Below are positions 13,956 through 28,900 of a stretch of DNA of 64,000 nucleotides, in pieces. Within the stretch, counting starts at the first letter, position 1; the number at the start of each line of letters is the position of its first letter. Position numbers and translations under genes: made by a program. Source of the DNA: Anseranas semipalmata (Eukaryota; Chordata; Aves; Anseriformes; Anseranatidae); assembly GCA_013399115.1 (NCBI GenBank), contig VXAA01004384.1, positions 415,035 to 479,034 on the forward strand. The letters run 5' to 3'. The notes beneath the pieces are model-generated. The model was not told where the DNA came from, searched no databases, and saw only the letters and a list, made by a program, of their open reading frames with translations.

Positions 13956-16900
13956 ACATTAGGAACCAACTATGCATTCGTGCTCCACTGATGACAATAA
14001 TTAAGAAAAACAGATTACTATTAAGCATTTAATTAGCTACCCTTTTGTGCATGAGAGTAATGACCTGCTACCAAATCCCCAACTCACAGTCTGTATACAA
14101 ATAAAAACCGGAAAATAAATAACGGTTGCTTCAGGATGGCAGCACTATGTGGTATGAAGGAAATGAGCAACATGACAGCACAGCATCCTAACCAGGAAAG
14201 CCCTCAGCTACCCATGGAGGAAATACCCTGTGCTACAGAAGCAGAAGGTCAGCTTCTGGGAACAGCTTTGTCTTTTGTACATTCATAAGCTCAGCTCAGG
14301 CATACTGGGAGGAGTGCTGCTTTGTTCCAGCCAGCTTTGAAATACAACAGCTATCGTGTTGTCTTCCACAGGACTCCTACTTGTTTGTTAGTATCTGGGT
14401 GGTGAGCATTAACTCAGCTAAAATAAAAAGGAATTCAAGCCTATTTAAGCATCAGCAGAAGGCCCATTATATTGGTAACCTAATTTAGTAATTCTCTGAC
14501 ATTGTTTGTTCAACTATGTCTCTCATTATATAATTAAAGCTAATACATAATACTGGCAGGCCATGGAAACTGCTACACCAGACACTCTACAATGAAATAA
14601 AAAACAAAACAATACAGAAAGATACTTACTAGTTGGGTATATACACTTGTTTTAGCTTGCTTTCTGCTTCTGCTGCTTTCAATCGTTTCTTTAAAAAGAA
14701 AAAAACAACAAAGTTAGAATAAAAAAGAAAATAAGGGCTATTTTACCTGGGAGTCAAGTAAATCACCTGTAAAAACTTTAGCACTCATTAACAAACAAGT
14801 TTTCCTTTCACTGAGCAGCTATCATTTTCCAATAGGAAAACATACTCTGAAAACGGTTGTGGGTATTAAATGACTACATACACAGCACTTTGAAAAAGTC
14901 AAGCAGATTACAAACTACTATTTATAAGGACAATTTTTTCATTCCCATTCACTCCAATACAAATTCATACATTGTTCCCCCCGTAACTCTTTTTCTTCCC
15001 CTGCAGAGAAAGATCTGACATCAGCCTGTGCTTGGCGTCTTTGATAATACACAACAACTGGATAATAACAGGGATAGTAAAACACCTTCTCCGTCATATT
15101 TCCTCAACAGCTGAAACAATTTAAAGAGTTTGAAGGAAGACTTTTTTTGCTGATAGTCCTCTTTTCCTTTTTTTTTTTTAGAAAAAAAAGGATTGAAAAC
15201 TGACTCACAGTGGAGATTTTCTTTAAAACTCAAAAAGGCTACAAGCTTAACTGAAAACTGACACAGAATTACCCAATACATTTGTTAATTATAGCATGTA
15301 ATAACTTCCTACTAAACATCAGCCACGGGCAACCCATACATTTGCACTTTCTAAAGATGAAAAGCTTTAGGTAGACAAAAACCACTTGGTTATCCCCCTT
15401 TTAGACAAAAAGGAAATAAACCGCAGGCACAAATCTTAGGGGCCAGGTAGCAAAGAAAATCAAGGGGATAAAAAGGGAGAGGTTAACTAGACCAATCAGC
15501 TCCTAGTAAAAAAAAAAAAAAAAAAAAAAACCACCTTTCCCAGGAGATATTAAGGAACCTCACATGTTCAATGAAAAACACGCACAAAAATAGCCTTTCA
15601 GAGCATGGGGACACACATTTAGAAGTACACAGAGTTTGTCTCTTTACATGGCCTTATTTTGGTAAAACCAGCCATTAACTTCCATCCCCATTTCTGGAGT
15701 AGCTGGATTACAGGATCCTTTCAATGGGAAGCAGAGAATAAATTCCTCCAGAATGGTGGTACTCTTCTCTGTTTCAGACCATGGCACAAGAGGAAGACAC
15801 AAGAACATGGCAGAGGAAGACAATTAGCAGGAGCTTTACTTACTGGCCAAGAATTCCTTTTACAACTCATACCTTCACACTGTTTAAAAGGAGAGAAATT
15901 CTAAGGTGCAAATTTCCTCTTTGTTACATAAACTAAATGAATTTAGGGTGAAAGAAACCTCTGGAGGTCTCTACGACAATCTCCTGCTGAAAGCAGGGTA
16001 CATGCTCTTCAACATCCGTGGCAGTATCAGCAGCCTGCATAAAGTTACGTCAATGTTTTCCAGACAAACCAGCAGTGCAGTGTTTGCTAGGGGTTTTACA
16101 CATATTCTAGACAAACAGATTAGTTTAAAAAAAATTTTTTTTTTTTAAACACAAGCAGCCACAAGGCACAGTGTAGGAAAATAACTGTAAAGCAAAAGTC
16201 AGTATCTGCACTAAGAAGCACAAGAAAATGTAATAAATTTGAAAAAAAGTGTGTCACATAGGAATATATAAATTCTCTTTACAGGGACATGATGGACACA
16301 TGTAAAAACAATGAAGTAAAAGCTTCCAGCATGCATAAAGCTCGCTTTGATCAGAGGGGCAGTCTTAATCAACAGTTTTCCATTTGACAGCCTGACAGTT
16401 CCTCACCTAAACTCTCTAGACTCCTAAAGAATTCCCCTCTTACCTTTTCCAGCAAATAAAAGTCAACCCATCTTAGAAATCAAAGAATTAAGGTGTCAGA
16501 CTAGAGAACAAGGACTGAGAAAACAGCTATCGAAAGTTATTCAGAGACTACGAGTATGCCTTCAGAAAGCTGCATCCAAAAGCAGACTTCTTGCTGCTGG
16601 TGCAAGCAAGTTTCCCAGGTTGGTTGCTTCTGTTAAATCTGGTCTCAGATAGACAGACCAAAAGCTGTCCTTGAGAAAGCCCAAACAGACTTCATGGAGA
16701 CGATCCTTATCAATCCTGCAGCCTTGGAGGAATCGACAGTACACACTGTATTGGCAATCAGTAGGAAAATTAAAGAGGTTCTCCCTCTGTATAGAACCCA
16801 GAAATTCCAAGTTGAGCACTTTTAAAACACCTTGCTCAAGTCATTTTAGCTAAGTAACCAAAGCATCCAATGATAGGCATCAACAAGTGCTGCGAAGATG

Positions 16901-19900
16901 GTTCTCCAATAGCATCAGAAACCATTCTTTACCTTCCAGAGAGACATTACCCCCAAAAAATCCTCCTTTAACAAAATGCATGTTCAGGTGCCTTTCTGCC
17001 ATGAACTGAAGGCTGTTCCACCCTCAGCCCGGACTAAAAAAAATCTTCTTTCCCCAGGCACAAACTGCCATGGGCAGTTATGTCAGAAGACCAACAGCCA
17101 CAGAGCTCATGCTCTCCCCAGGAATTACAAGTAGTCTACCATCAGATACTGATAAACACTTAAAATACTGCTTGATGAACCTTGTACAAGAATCATATTT
17201 CCTTGAGGCCAAAGCAGGAAATTCGGGGAACTTCCACCGGTAGAAAACTGTTTTGTTTTTTTAAATTTCCACTAGATTTCTAGTGGAAACTGTGGGGGGA
17301 AAAAAGCTGCAGTGTTCTTGACAAAAGCTCCCAAGGGCACTATCTAGAGACATTATGTTGTGACAGTCTTGGAAATCTATGAACGGAAAAGCTTCATGCA
17401 AGCACAAAGCATTTCTAACAGCTGAAATATTCTGCTATCCACAATGTAAAGTCATTTGCCTCAGAGACATGGTTAATTTAGCTTGTTAAGCAACATTTTA
17501 GTAAAGTAGTGATGAATGTTAACCTCCCACCACAGATTTTGCTCATGACTGATGACCATGGTGCAAGCTCTGAGCTAACAACTGCCACAGGTCACCTGCA
17601 CCTAGCAATACCCTCATCTCCTGCAGCTGCCTTGAGATCAAGGCAGAACATCTCATATAGCACGTGCCTTTATTACAATCCAGGACACCAGGAAAATTGA
17701 AGGCTTTCAGAAGGTTCCACAATGTACTAGATAAGAAGAGGTTGGTTTTGAACTAAGCATTTGTGGCTGTGGAGAATCAATAGCCCAGATTTCATGAGCT
17801 TCCCCTTCCAACAGTGACTGATAAGAGAAGGTACAAAGAAAGGTGCCTGACATGTAGTCACGCACAATTTCAGAACAATCCCTTCACAGAGAAGTGCTTT
17901 CCTAAGTCCTTTGCCAGTTATTAATTGATTTGTGCCCGAAGCATATTTATGCTATAAATTCTTAATGTTGTCTGATGTAGTTATGAATGTTCTCATCCAC
18001 AAAAAAACCCTTAGCATTTGTAACTTCTTCTAGAAGCTTGGCCTAAATGAAATCTTTTGTCTCCTAATTATTTATATACGCATATCTTAAGTATGTCCTC
18101 ATATTTACCTCATCATATTTTCCCCATCTATAAAAGAAAGATATTACCAACTTTTTATTTTTTTAATCCCACAGGGACCAAGGAATTAAAATACATTAAA
18201 ATCCTGTACATTCATGTTGGTGCAAACATCTGTCCCTCATATAGCCTCTCCCCAGATTTAACATCTTTCATTATAACCACTAAGCTTGAAAGAGTCTTAA
18301 AATGTGACATATCACAGCAAACAAATGTTTGTGGTCATTTGCTAAAGACTGAATGTTTATAAAGAGAAAATAACAGAAGAAACCCAGGAGTTCAGGGGAT
18401 ATTTCAAGGTCCACAATGCAAGAGTTGGGTTGGTAGACAGTGCAGGAGCATCTCAAATATCCTCTAATATTTAGCCTCTTTTAGTTCATGCTGGGGAAGA
18501 GCAGCCTCTAACTTGCACTTTCTGGATTTAGGGGAAAACTTTCACACTGCTTTATTTTCCCCCTCAAAACTCTGAGCACACAAGTGCTGCTGGGAGGCAG
18601 GGGGGAGGCAGTGAGTCCATGATGCCATTGGCAGAAGTGCTTCCAGCTGCCTGTGCTCCTGCAACACATCTCAGCGCTGGTGTGCGGTACCTACAGTCTG
18701 TCGCTTCCTTGCCAAAACTACCATAGTTCCACGTTACTGTAGGCTTAAAAGGAGGTGTTCTGGGATAATATGTCCTACGTGTGTGGAAAAGCATTTCTTT
18801 GATGTTATTTCTACTTTGCCAGTACACAGTACTTTATGAAGGCTAGTACATTAAGATGTTACACACAGCTCTTGCCTAGCTACAAAGGTTAGCTTTCCTT
18901 AATAAAGATGTCATTGCATCAAGATTTACTCAGAGCTCCACCCTTCACACTCCCTACCTCATGTAGTCAAATTTAATGGCACTTCCACTTTCTCCATCTT
19001 CTCCTTTACATTTGTTTTTTTCAACACTGTGCATACCATAAAGATTCTGTCTCTTCCTCCTACTTCATCTTTGACATGCTGCACTTTTTTAATGGCACTT
19101 CCACATAACAAAAAGACAAGCGAGTAGGAATTTGTAATGCTTGATCTTCCTCTTCAAGTTTCATGCTCCTCAAGCACAAATGAAAAAGTAAAATTGAAGT
19201 CTTTAACCCTAAAAAAGCATATGACTAATTCAAATGATCATTTGCCACTGCCATGCCCTGAGCTATTCTCAACTGCATTGCAACAGCTGGAGAGTGTTAT
19301 GCTTTAAAGTTTTCAGAACTTCCCCTCGTGATATACAAAACAGCAGAAGCACTTAAAGATCTTAAAAATAAAAAAAATAAAAAAATCATCCTGGAACACA
19401 AAACTGCCTAAGAACGCAGCTTTCATTCTGAATGAAAACATAGGCATGCCTGAACATCAAACTCTTTAAGAGCTTTTGAATTGCTGGGAAAAGCCATCAA
19501 CAGCAGTTACTCAGTGGATGCCATTTCAAACCCTTCTAAATCAAAAATACATGTTCTTGTGAATTGATATGTGAAATCTGTCTCAAAAAAGATGCATTCA
19601 AAGGAGACATATGATACTGAACTTGGAATGCCTCTCCCTCATTTTCTTCAGGACAACTCTGAAAGGGTATCTTTGAAAGGACAACTCTTGGGATCACTTT
19701 GAACAGAAGTTCAGGAGCCTGCATCGGACCGTAAGTTCTGTGTTGACTTTGCAGGAGAATTATTCCTTCTAGCAGTTCTACCCTTGGAGGGTTTGACCTC
19801 CTCTTGAAGTGACTGAACTTCTAATTACTTTGATATCTGTCGAAAGCAAGCTGAAGCCAAATAGAAATCACTGTGTAAGAGATCCAAGAGCAAGCTTCAA

Positions 19901-22900
19901 AAACAGGTCACTTTGCATCCATCTCAATCACATCATCCTACTCACAAGACAAGGAAGTGCTGTACTAAGCCTTCCCATCCCAGGTATACCAAGCATCAGA
20001 CCTTCCCCACGCATTTTTTTTCCCCTCCATACACGCACAAACATTTCTGTACGGCAACATTTCAACAAGCACGCCTTCTGCTACTTATTTCCAGAATATT
20101 CTGACTACTGGAACTCTTGTTTTAAGCTTGCGCAGGACTCTGCGTTTCCCTTATTGTTCAGTTCTGAGAAAAGGTCTTTTTTTTAAGTCAACTCAAAATT
20201 TAGCTTCCTCAATGTCAAGAAACAGATAGATTCTTCCTCAGGATTATGACAGAGTGCTTTCTTGCTCCGAGAAAATCTCAAAGGAAATACAGAAGGAAGT
20301 AAACAGTTCCCACTAACTCGTTTTCAAAGCAGGCAATTTGCTTGTGACAAAACCTTCATTACGAAGTTGTGTAATTCACAACAATAGTCTAAATAGATGT
20401 TTTTAAGTGCATTCAGCCAGAGAGTCCACAAGAATGAGCAAGTTAACAGTTTTTTTGTTTTGTTTTTAGGACAATAACATACAGACTTGGAAAATAATTT
20501 AATCATCCCCTTAAAAGGAGGACAAGTGAAAGTGAAGCAACTCGGGATACACACTTGTCATATCCTTACTTAGCACATTTTTCAATATGTATGGAAATGC
20601 TGTTAGCCCCAGAACCATTTTGTGGTATTAGACTAAAGAAAGAATCTACACAGACAAAACACTGAAGAAATAGATGGAAAAAGTGGTGAGGGATGTGCTT
20701 TGTCAAAGACTTAGTACATGTCAAGTAAAAAATAAATGCAAAGCACCATTATTTCAAATACAACTTCCTATGCTTTCTTTGTGGTTATATATAGATAGCT
20801 CTCCCAGGTCTTTTATAAATGTTTAATAGTATTATTGGCTTGTACAATCTGGGAATTTGAGATGAGGTCTTCAGCTCAGTTCAAACTTAATTGATGCAAT
20901 ATCTCTGTTCTGCAATTTCTACCTGTTCAGCTTATGCTCATACTGTCTCCTAAGTGCATTGCCTCTAATTGGAAGTTTTCCCCAAATCCCACTCTCTGGT
21001 ACACCGCTGGGCAGCACACGTGAGGTACAACAGTATAATCATGATAGAAAACCCGCTGCATAGGAATACAGGAAAACAATATAAGAAACTGTGTGTGTGT
21101 GTGGGGGGGGGGTTATCATTTTATTGCTGCAAAAGCAAATAATCGAAGTCTTTCATGCAACTATCCCCTCTGCAATTTTGTCTTTATAATAAGGAAGTTC
21201 AGGAAAGTGGAAAGAGCAAAAGAATTTAACCACTTCCCAATGAAAGCACCGTTTCTACAGCTGTCTCTCCTTCCCAAAAATATTTGCTTTCTCTCCATTG
21301 TCTAGGACTGGAAGCAGTGTTTCAAGACCTGGTCAACATCATTAAGAAACACAAAAAGCAAGAGAACTTACTTGAGTTTATCTTACTGCTGCATACTTCC
21401 ACCCCAAGGTCTGGAAGCAAACATCTGGACCACAATACTAACCTGTCTCCCATGGTATCCAAGAGTAAGCATCAAAAAAACTGCTCCCAACCTCTTATTT
21501 CTCAGCGCCCACTGATGCATACCTTGAGATGGGCAGAAACAGAACTTCAAAGCTGCAAACGTATCGTGGATTTTCTGAGCAGGATAGTGCTGCTTTTGCC
21601 TCTAACCTTTCCTAATTCCTAGTACTGCTAACTGTTTTGACTGCACAGGGGTGACATTTCACGCAACAGCCTATTTAAGATTCTAGTTTTCACTGACAGA
21701 TAAAGTAGCTTTCCTCACTTTTTCCGATACCTACCATATTGCTAGATAGATTTTTATCTTTACAAGAACAGAGGTGAGATAAAAGATGTGTGGAAGGAAA
21801 AGACTAATTGATTCATCTCAGTGCAAATACTTAGTGTAGTACAGGTTGAGTACACTCAGGTCTCATCTCCTAAATGGCTGTAGTCAGACAGTACAGAAGC
21901 ACTCACTATTACATTGGCACATTTTTTCTCCACTGTGCAAGCTTCTGTCACTGTCCCACTTGCCTACCATGCATTTCCTTATGAGAGGGAAAAATTTCCA
22001 TCAAGGAATGAACTTGGGAAAATATTGGAATGAGGATGCAACTATTAATCCTGCTTAATATTTAAAAAGAAAAAAGAAACATAAAATTTATTCAGAAAGG
22101 GTTCCGATTTGTCCTGAGGAGCCCTCTGTAATTTAAACAGTGTTCCAATCAGAAAGAGAATGGTTAAAAAAAAAAAGTGTTACAGACCTTGATGGCTAAA
22201 TATAGCAACATGCTGGTCAATGCCCCAGGCATCAAGTCCTTATCCTAGGCTGAGTATCTAACGAAGCAAGTTAAGGCAGGACATTTCTGTAACTCCACTT
22301 TTTCTAATACTTTAAATAGATGCCTATACATTATACTAATAATTACCATGACAAATCCATTATGTATTTCTCCCTTTTAATTAATTTTCCTATTAAATAT
22401 TGTAAGTATTTTTCAGCAACATCCGATATTCTACAAAATTTTGCATGCTTCTTGCATCGTGCTTTCATTATTTAAGGTACCAAGCAGCCTTTGTATTTAA
22501 ACAAGTAGGAGATAAAAATGACTGTAAACACTAGTCAAAAGTTGATTCTCAAGTATAATGAGTCTGGGAATTTGAGCCATCAATGCTTCCCACTTTACTT
22601 ACAGTGCTTACATGGGGGAGACTCTGTGCATCTGCAATCAAAGTCATGGGCAGGCAGAGATGGGGAATAATGATGATTGCCTGTTGTACAGCAACCTCCC
22701 ATTCCCGCACAAAAAGCTAAAACTGAAATTACTGCTGACCTTGAACTTGGTTACTGGCAGAGATTAACTGTATACTCTTCCTCGAGCTACTGAATTTCAA
22801 ACTAGACATTTGAAAGCTCCAAGCAAACATGAAAAGAAAACACAAATGCCAATCCCACAAGTTTATATCTACTGAATGGCTGATGAATTTAGTGACAAGA

Positions 22901-25900
22901 GATTGTCTGGTGCTTCAGATGATCACAGAATCCACTCTTGGAAAGGCTGAACCCCACGAAGAAGAATAAAGCATCAGTGCTTGGTTTCAGTAGCAAGTAA
23001 AACAGCTTCTCTTGGAATGAAAGAGGCGATTCTGACTCTCTTACCTGCTGAACGTATCTGTCTGTAGTTTTCCACATATAGTAATACTCTATTATGCTTG
23101 TTAAGGACTTCCATGGGAGCTGGGAACATAAAGGAAAAGCAACAGTCATTGCAGGGAGCTGGCGCACAGCCTCGCTGAAATTCATGGGATTCCTCTGACA
23201 GTTTATAGCACAGTTTGCAACTACTAACCCTGCTAGCAAAAAAAAAGACAAGTCAGTGTCTGAATCTCTTAAGGACATTAGATGCACACGGGACCCATGT
23301 TAAACTAAATGGCCTTTCAAAAAATAGTGCTTTCAGTGTAGAAACAGAGCAGGTTACAGGCAAATCTTCATGCTGCACTGGCTCCACAGTAAACCATTCA
23401 AGAGAGGCACAATGTGGAAGGGAGCCACTGGCTGAGACAGTCTTGCTGCTTGAGCAGCAAAGACTCAAGCAAGAACCACAATGACAGTTATCACAGCTCA
23501 AATTTGCTCAGCTTCTATGTTGCTGGCCCATAAAAAAATATAATAAAATAATAACTACCAACAGAAACGTGCCATGCCAGCTGTTCTCTGCATGAAAAGC
23601 ACAAGGCTTTCAGCAGGACCACAGAGTGTTGTGCTGCTTCCAAGTCCCTCCATCTAAAAGATTAGAGCACAGGACAGGCAACACTGACACTACTTGCTTT
23701 GTTCTGAGGACTCGAGCCGTGATACAGTGAAACTTGGCTCTCTTTACAGTGCCCCATTCAATCTGCAGGCTGAACACCTTGGGTGGAGATTTGGCCAAAC
23801 TACAGGACACTTCCCCTGGATGCCCAAGATTCGTTTTTAAAACTTTTAAAGGGCCTTTTTTGAAATAATGTAAAAGCGACTAAATTTTAATTTTTCAGAA
23901 GGCTCGGTACTACTTCAAACACAAATTAATCTAGAGTAGCTAGGCTGTCACAACACTTTCCTAAATCCTCTCTCGGCTGTAGTGGAGCAGACTATTTTAC
24001 ATTAACATCTCTGAAGGAAAATCTATCATAGGTGATTTGAAATTCTGACCGTACAGTAGGCTGTCTTCAGTACGAGGTCTGCCTTTCCCCAATTTACTGC
24101 AAGACACATGCTCCAGTTCAAAGCCCTCTTCTTCAAAATGAAGAAAAACAACTCTGTTTAGACAAACTGTAAACCAGCTCTGTCACCGATCAGAACCAGT
24201 CTCACCATGTGGGCCCCCATTTTATATACTTACAAAATCTTGCTGAATGTCAGTGAAATCTTTTCCATATTTTTCTAGTGCTTCCTCAAAGAGGTTTGCC
24301 TCTGAAGCAGACCACTCCTCCATTTCATCTCTGCACAGGACTGGCCCACCTTGTGGCACAAGCGCAGAGATCGCCTTGGAAATGTCATAGACATTTTTGT
24401 GCAAAGTGTCCATAGCATGGAACTACATGGTTGTAGAAGAGAAAAATAAATTTAAGGACATGCATCCCGGGGGAAAAATGCTTATCAATGAAACAGCAGT
24501 AACACAAATCATGCAGTGAGATTTGAGGGTGCAGTTTTCTACATCTATCTGAAGTCAGTAAAAACTTGTTCCAACCTCAGACTCATGATGATTGTCAGTG
24601 TACAGGTCTAACATTCACTAACAATAGTGAGAGTTTTGGAACATGAACATCTGCATATGAATCTTGCTACTTTATCTACTACCCAGCACCTACACTGTAG
24701 CACTACTGTTAAGAAAATGCAGGGGATAGAGCCCCACTCACCAGGACTAAGCAGCCCTGCCCTGTTAGGCACCATCAACAAATGGAACATGAAGATAGCG
24801 GTCTGAGGGTGTATTTCCTAATAAACTTAGCCACGTACTTTCTTTGTCAAATACTGCACTAGAATTGCATATAAAAACAAGTATTTAAATACACACACAC
24901 TTGTCCCAAAGGTCACAAATCCGAAAAAGGATTTAAGTCAAGTCACATATCATAGCTGAGTAGGAAGAAAAGAATTACTCCCATGAGCAATTATTCCTCA
25001 GAAAGCTGAGCTATGACTGTCTGTGACTTGTGATTTACAAGGGGTAAGAACATGTTGAGAGTGAGGAATTGGTATTAGTAAATGAAAGCTTGGCTTTATT
25101 TCTTGATTTCTGTAGTTTTAAATCAGGATGTTATTTGCCTTTCATCATACCAGGGTTTTGTGCACATGCATAATCAATCTACAGTGTTTTATCCTAGAAT
25201 TTGTTCTACATATGATTTCACATTACTCAGTTATGAGGTGAGGCTTTGATAACAGTACTCTGGAGACTTCATAAATTTTATTCACATTTCTATTCAACTC
25301 TCTCCCTAGCATAGAAATTTAAGTTTTCCCTTTCCTCTTATCTATTCAGAATCCTTTATAATTCTAAAATATTAACAACATCACCACTCCTTATGTACAC
25401 CAAAATGAAGCTCAAAGGAAAGAACTCAATCAACTGAAATTTCTTATCTGACCACAAACTTTACCACACAGACAACTTTGCCCAGGGATGCCAGCGGCAG
25501 TTGGGGAAGTGATAAGGAGTGGCATTCTGGCACTGTAACATTGCAGACAGGCAGATAATCATTTGCATTCTTTTCAAGACCGCTACTAAGCCCAAGCAAG
25601 AGATGGGCTGTGAAGCATGGTCAAAACGTTAAAAAAAAAAATCTGAGTTATCCATGATGTATCATAAGAGGCACAGAGCCAGAAAAAGTTGCTTCACATG
25701 TAAATAAAGGATTCCTTTACAAAGACAGGATCTGGTTCACAGCAGGCCACAATTACAGTCCATCTGCCCCTCTCCTTTTGCCAACTGTTACTGCTGAGGT
25801 GAATCATTTTACATCTCTCGGTAAGTGAAGGTCCTCTTAAAAATCTTACCAATGTGATGTCCCTAGAGGCTGCTGCAGCACTCATGTGCAAACTTGGCTG

Positions 25901-28900
25901 TCTGACAGAACTACTGCAATCTAGCGCTCGGGCAAATGTACCAACAGACCTGAAAGAAATTAAAACAGAGCATTAACTTTGTATGCAAGGCAAGCATAAA
26001 TATCAACACCCAACCAAGACTTTCTGAGATCAGCAGACTCCATTTCTCAGTAACGAGATTATGTGGTTTGGCGCTAGTTCTGAGCCAGAGACCAGTCTCT
26101 TCAGATGTGGTTTGTTATTACAGACAGTTTATTGTATTTAGTTCATATGACCAAGTAGGCTTAGGCATAGGAGGGAAAACAGTGAAAGACTCGAAGATCA
26201 CAAATGGGTAGTTTTGAACTATCTTATCCCCTGTCTCAACACAGACTTCTGAATTAAGGTTTAACAGAAACTGATCACAAGTAAGCTTTATGAATGGCAA
26301 AAAAATCTTTTCCACAATAGCATGAGCTGCATTGTCCAAAAGGTATGGAGACAGATGCCAAGACCAGACAGAAAAAAAAATGCACGAACAATCATTTTTC
26401 TAAGTTTCAGAAAAATTAAAATAGTCTTTATTTTACAACATAGTGTAATGTTGTAAATACATATATAGACTGTGCAAGAGTATAGCAATTCTCAAATACT
26501 TCCTGATGCCAGCCACTCCTGCTCGTTAGGCCACAATTCCCATGCTCCTCATTTTATCCCTAAAAGAAATGAGTTGGAGAAATCTTTAACAGGAACATTG
26601 GCTGTAGTAATTCCCACTGCCCTCACTGCTTGTTGCAGCACACGGTTGGGAACGCTCGTGCTCCTGCACAGTGAACCGGTGCTGAACATCTCTGAGCAGC
26701 TACAACAAAAAAATCCTTTTCATTTTTTTTTTTCTCCCCCACTCAGATCACTTCCCCAGATGAGTTGAGTGCACAGAGGAAAAAACTCTAGTGCCAAACA
26801 GTGCATTAGGGGAGGAAAGGTAAATACTTATGCAGTAGTCCATCAAATAACTGATTTTGGCCAAAAGCCAAAGCTGCCTCCCTCACGCAGGTTTTGGTGC
26901 ACGTTCACACATCACCTTCTCCCCAGCCTCCTTCTCACTCATCCCCGCCCCTGGTTCATGGATTTCACGGATTCCCCAGAACTGACACTTTTTTGGTACC
27001 TAATTATATGCTGTATCCCTTTGCTGATTCTGGGCAGAAGCAATCTTCACACTGATCTTTTCCGTGACTCTCTTTACAGCAGGCAGCCTCAAGCAGCTCT
27101 ATCAGCAAACCAAGCGGGCAGCAGCCAACGGCCAGAGCTACTAGAACAGCTTCACCACCAGAAGCCTACCCGAGGTGGAAATGGCCATCACAAAGCAGCT
27201 CTGCAGTCACTTGAAACCAAGCCACGTGCAAACCCCCATCCATGGGGCACTTCTACCCTCTGGCTTCCTACTGGACCTTCCTGACACCAAGATCGGAGCA
27301 CTGCGTGGCCGAGTGGCAATTTGAATCAACACTGCTGAAAATCAGCCCAGCAAATGAGCTTTTTGTTGATGTCCTGTACTTCACTTGATTAGAAGCAACT
27401 GTGAAGCTGCAGGCTTGTCAAGAAGCAGGAACACCCTTTGCTGGAGATATCCCAGCTCTCCCCATCACTCTTTCACCTGCTTGTTCCACATTGCTGGTGG
27501 AGATTATCCTCTCCCCACTTTCAAACACTTCCCTATATCCATCTGATTAAGTAGAATTAATCTGTTGCCCATAAATCACTTAGTTCAGCAAGTTTGACTT
27601 TACTGTTGGCACAGGTCAAGGGAAACAGCAACATATTGTGTAAGCAGCACTGTGAAACTTCAAGAGCCTTAATTTTATGGTGATTCCTTAGTGTAGACAT
27701 AACACTACAGATTTTATGAACCTTAAAAAAAAAGCCTAAACAAAAAGCACATGTTTAACTAAAGACAAGAATGTACTAATGGATTCTGAACCATCAGATT
27801 TTCTTCAATCTTAACCAACCTACTTTTATTCTCAGCTCCCTGTTACTGGACACTCACTCAAGGCCTGATTGTCCATGCAAAGGTTTTAAAGCGTTGCAAT
27901 TCAGATTAGCTGTTTTTAAAAATTTTGGCTGAAGTTCACAATAATAGCAAGCTTTATCTTCAAAGTACATAGAAAAATCAATTGTGTTGTATATTTCTGA
28001 GTATACACATTTCTCGAGTACTTAAAACATCACATTTCACCACCTCCTTCATTTTCCTCAATTCTTTTTTTTTCCCCGAGCTTGTATCATTCAACATGTT
28101 GAAAACATTTACTGCCATTTCATAAACGCACGCTTGTTGCATCATTTAACAGCTTCAGTCAGAACTAGGGGGCCCCATCCAGACAAATTCTTATGTACAA
28201 GCTCTCATGTTACCTCCTCAGGAGACACCCCATTAACTTACCCACTACATACATGGCAATGCCACACCCAGTAAAATTCAGAAAATTCAACAGCATGGTA
28301 ATTCAAGGGGGTAAAATACAAGAAGTAGATGTCTGACAGCACCAGGGCCGAATCCAACAGAGTACCCAAAATATAGGCTTAACTCTGTTTTCCAGGGCTA
28401 AAGCCCTTGGCTGCAGCAGGCTGCCCTGAGAGTCGTGGTCACACACCATGGCCAATGAGCAGAACTCTCAAGAGCAGCAAGCCAAATACTACTAGCAGAT
28501 TGTAACTTTACACACCCCTTTCCTACCCGTATCTAATAGTAACTTGCTCCACTGACTACAACCACCAGAAGGTCCAACTATCTGTCTACTCACACCACTT
28601 TCCTCCCATGCTTCCACAGTCTCATAAACTTACCTAAAAGACAGAGCCTGGAGAGCATTACCTTTTTTCTTTAATTTTTTAGAATTACTCAGTCACCAGT
28701 TGCTACGAGCCTAAATTTTAGTATAGGCTTCTGTTCATATAAATGCACAATACTGAAAAAGCTCACGAACATTATAAAAAAAAAAAAAAACATGCTGATG
28801 GACAAAGATTGCCTTAGGCTTAAACAGAAGCATAAATTTTACCATCCACCATCTGCACAGATTTACAGGGGTTTACTTTATTCTGCCTACCTATTGGAAT

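Larger units (their letters stand above)
7576..14629 (-). other. MTA1: MTA1 intron 11
   Basis: Intron of 7.1 kb. It contains an (AAAC)n tract at 10724-10767, a (GT)14 microsatellite at 13925-13952, and two stretches (about 10290-10500 and 13030-13100) rich in homeodomain-like AT motifs that look more constrained than their surroundings. Open frames here are short and match nothing I know. Confidence 0.82.
14689..23044 (-). other. MTA1: MTA1 intron 10
   Basis: The longest complete intron here, 8.4 kb. It contains poly-A (23 nt) at 15508-15530, an A/T palindrome at 16123-16150, a perfect 11-bp inverted repeat at 17266-17289, a 17-bp direct repeat at 18972/19088 and a (GT)6 plus G10 tract at 21091-21112. 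No gene or transposon family is recognised. Confidence 0.82.

Noticed and set aside
26769..27284. 171-codon open frame on the plus strand in intron 7
   Set aside because: No recognisable domain or family, lies wholly inside an intron on the opposite strand, with no clear start context. Length is unremarkable for a 64-kb window.
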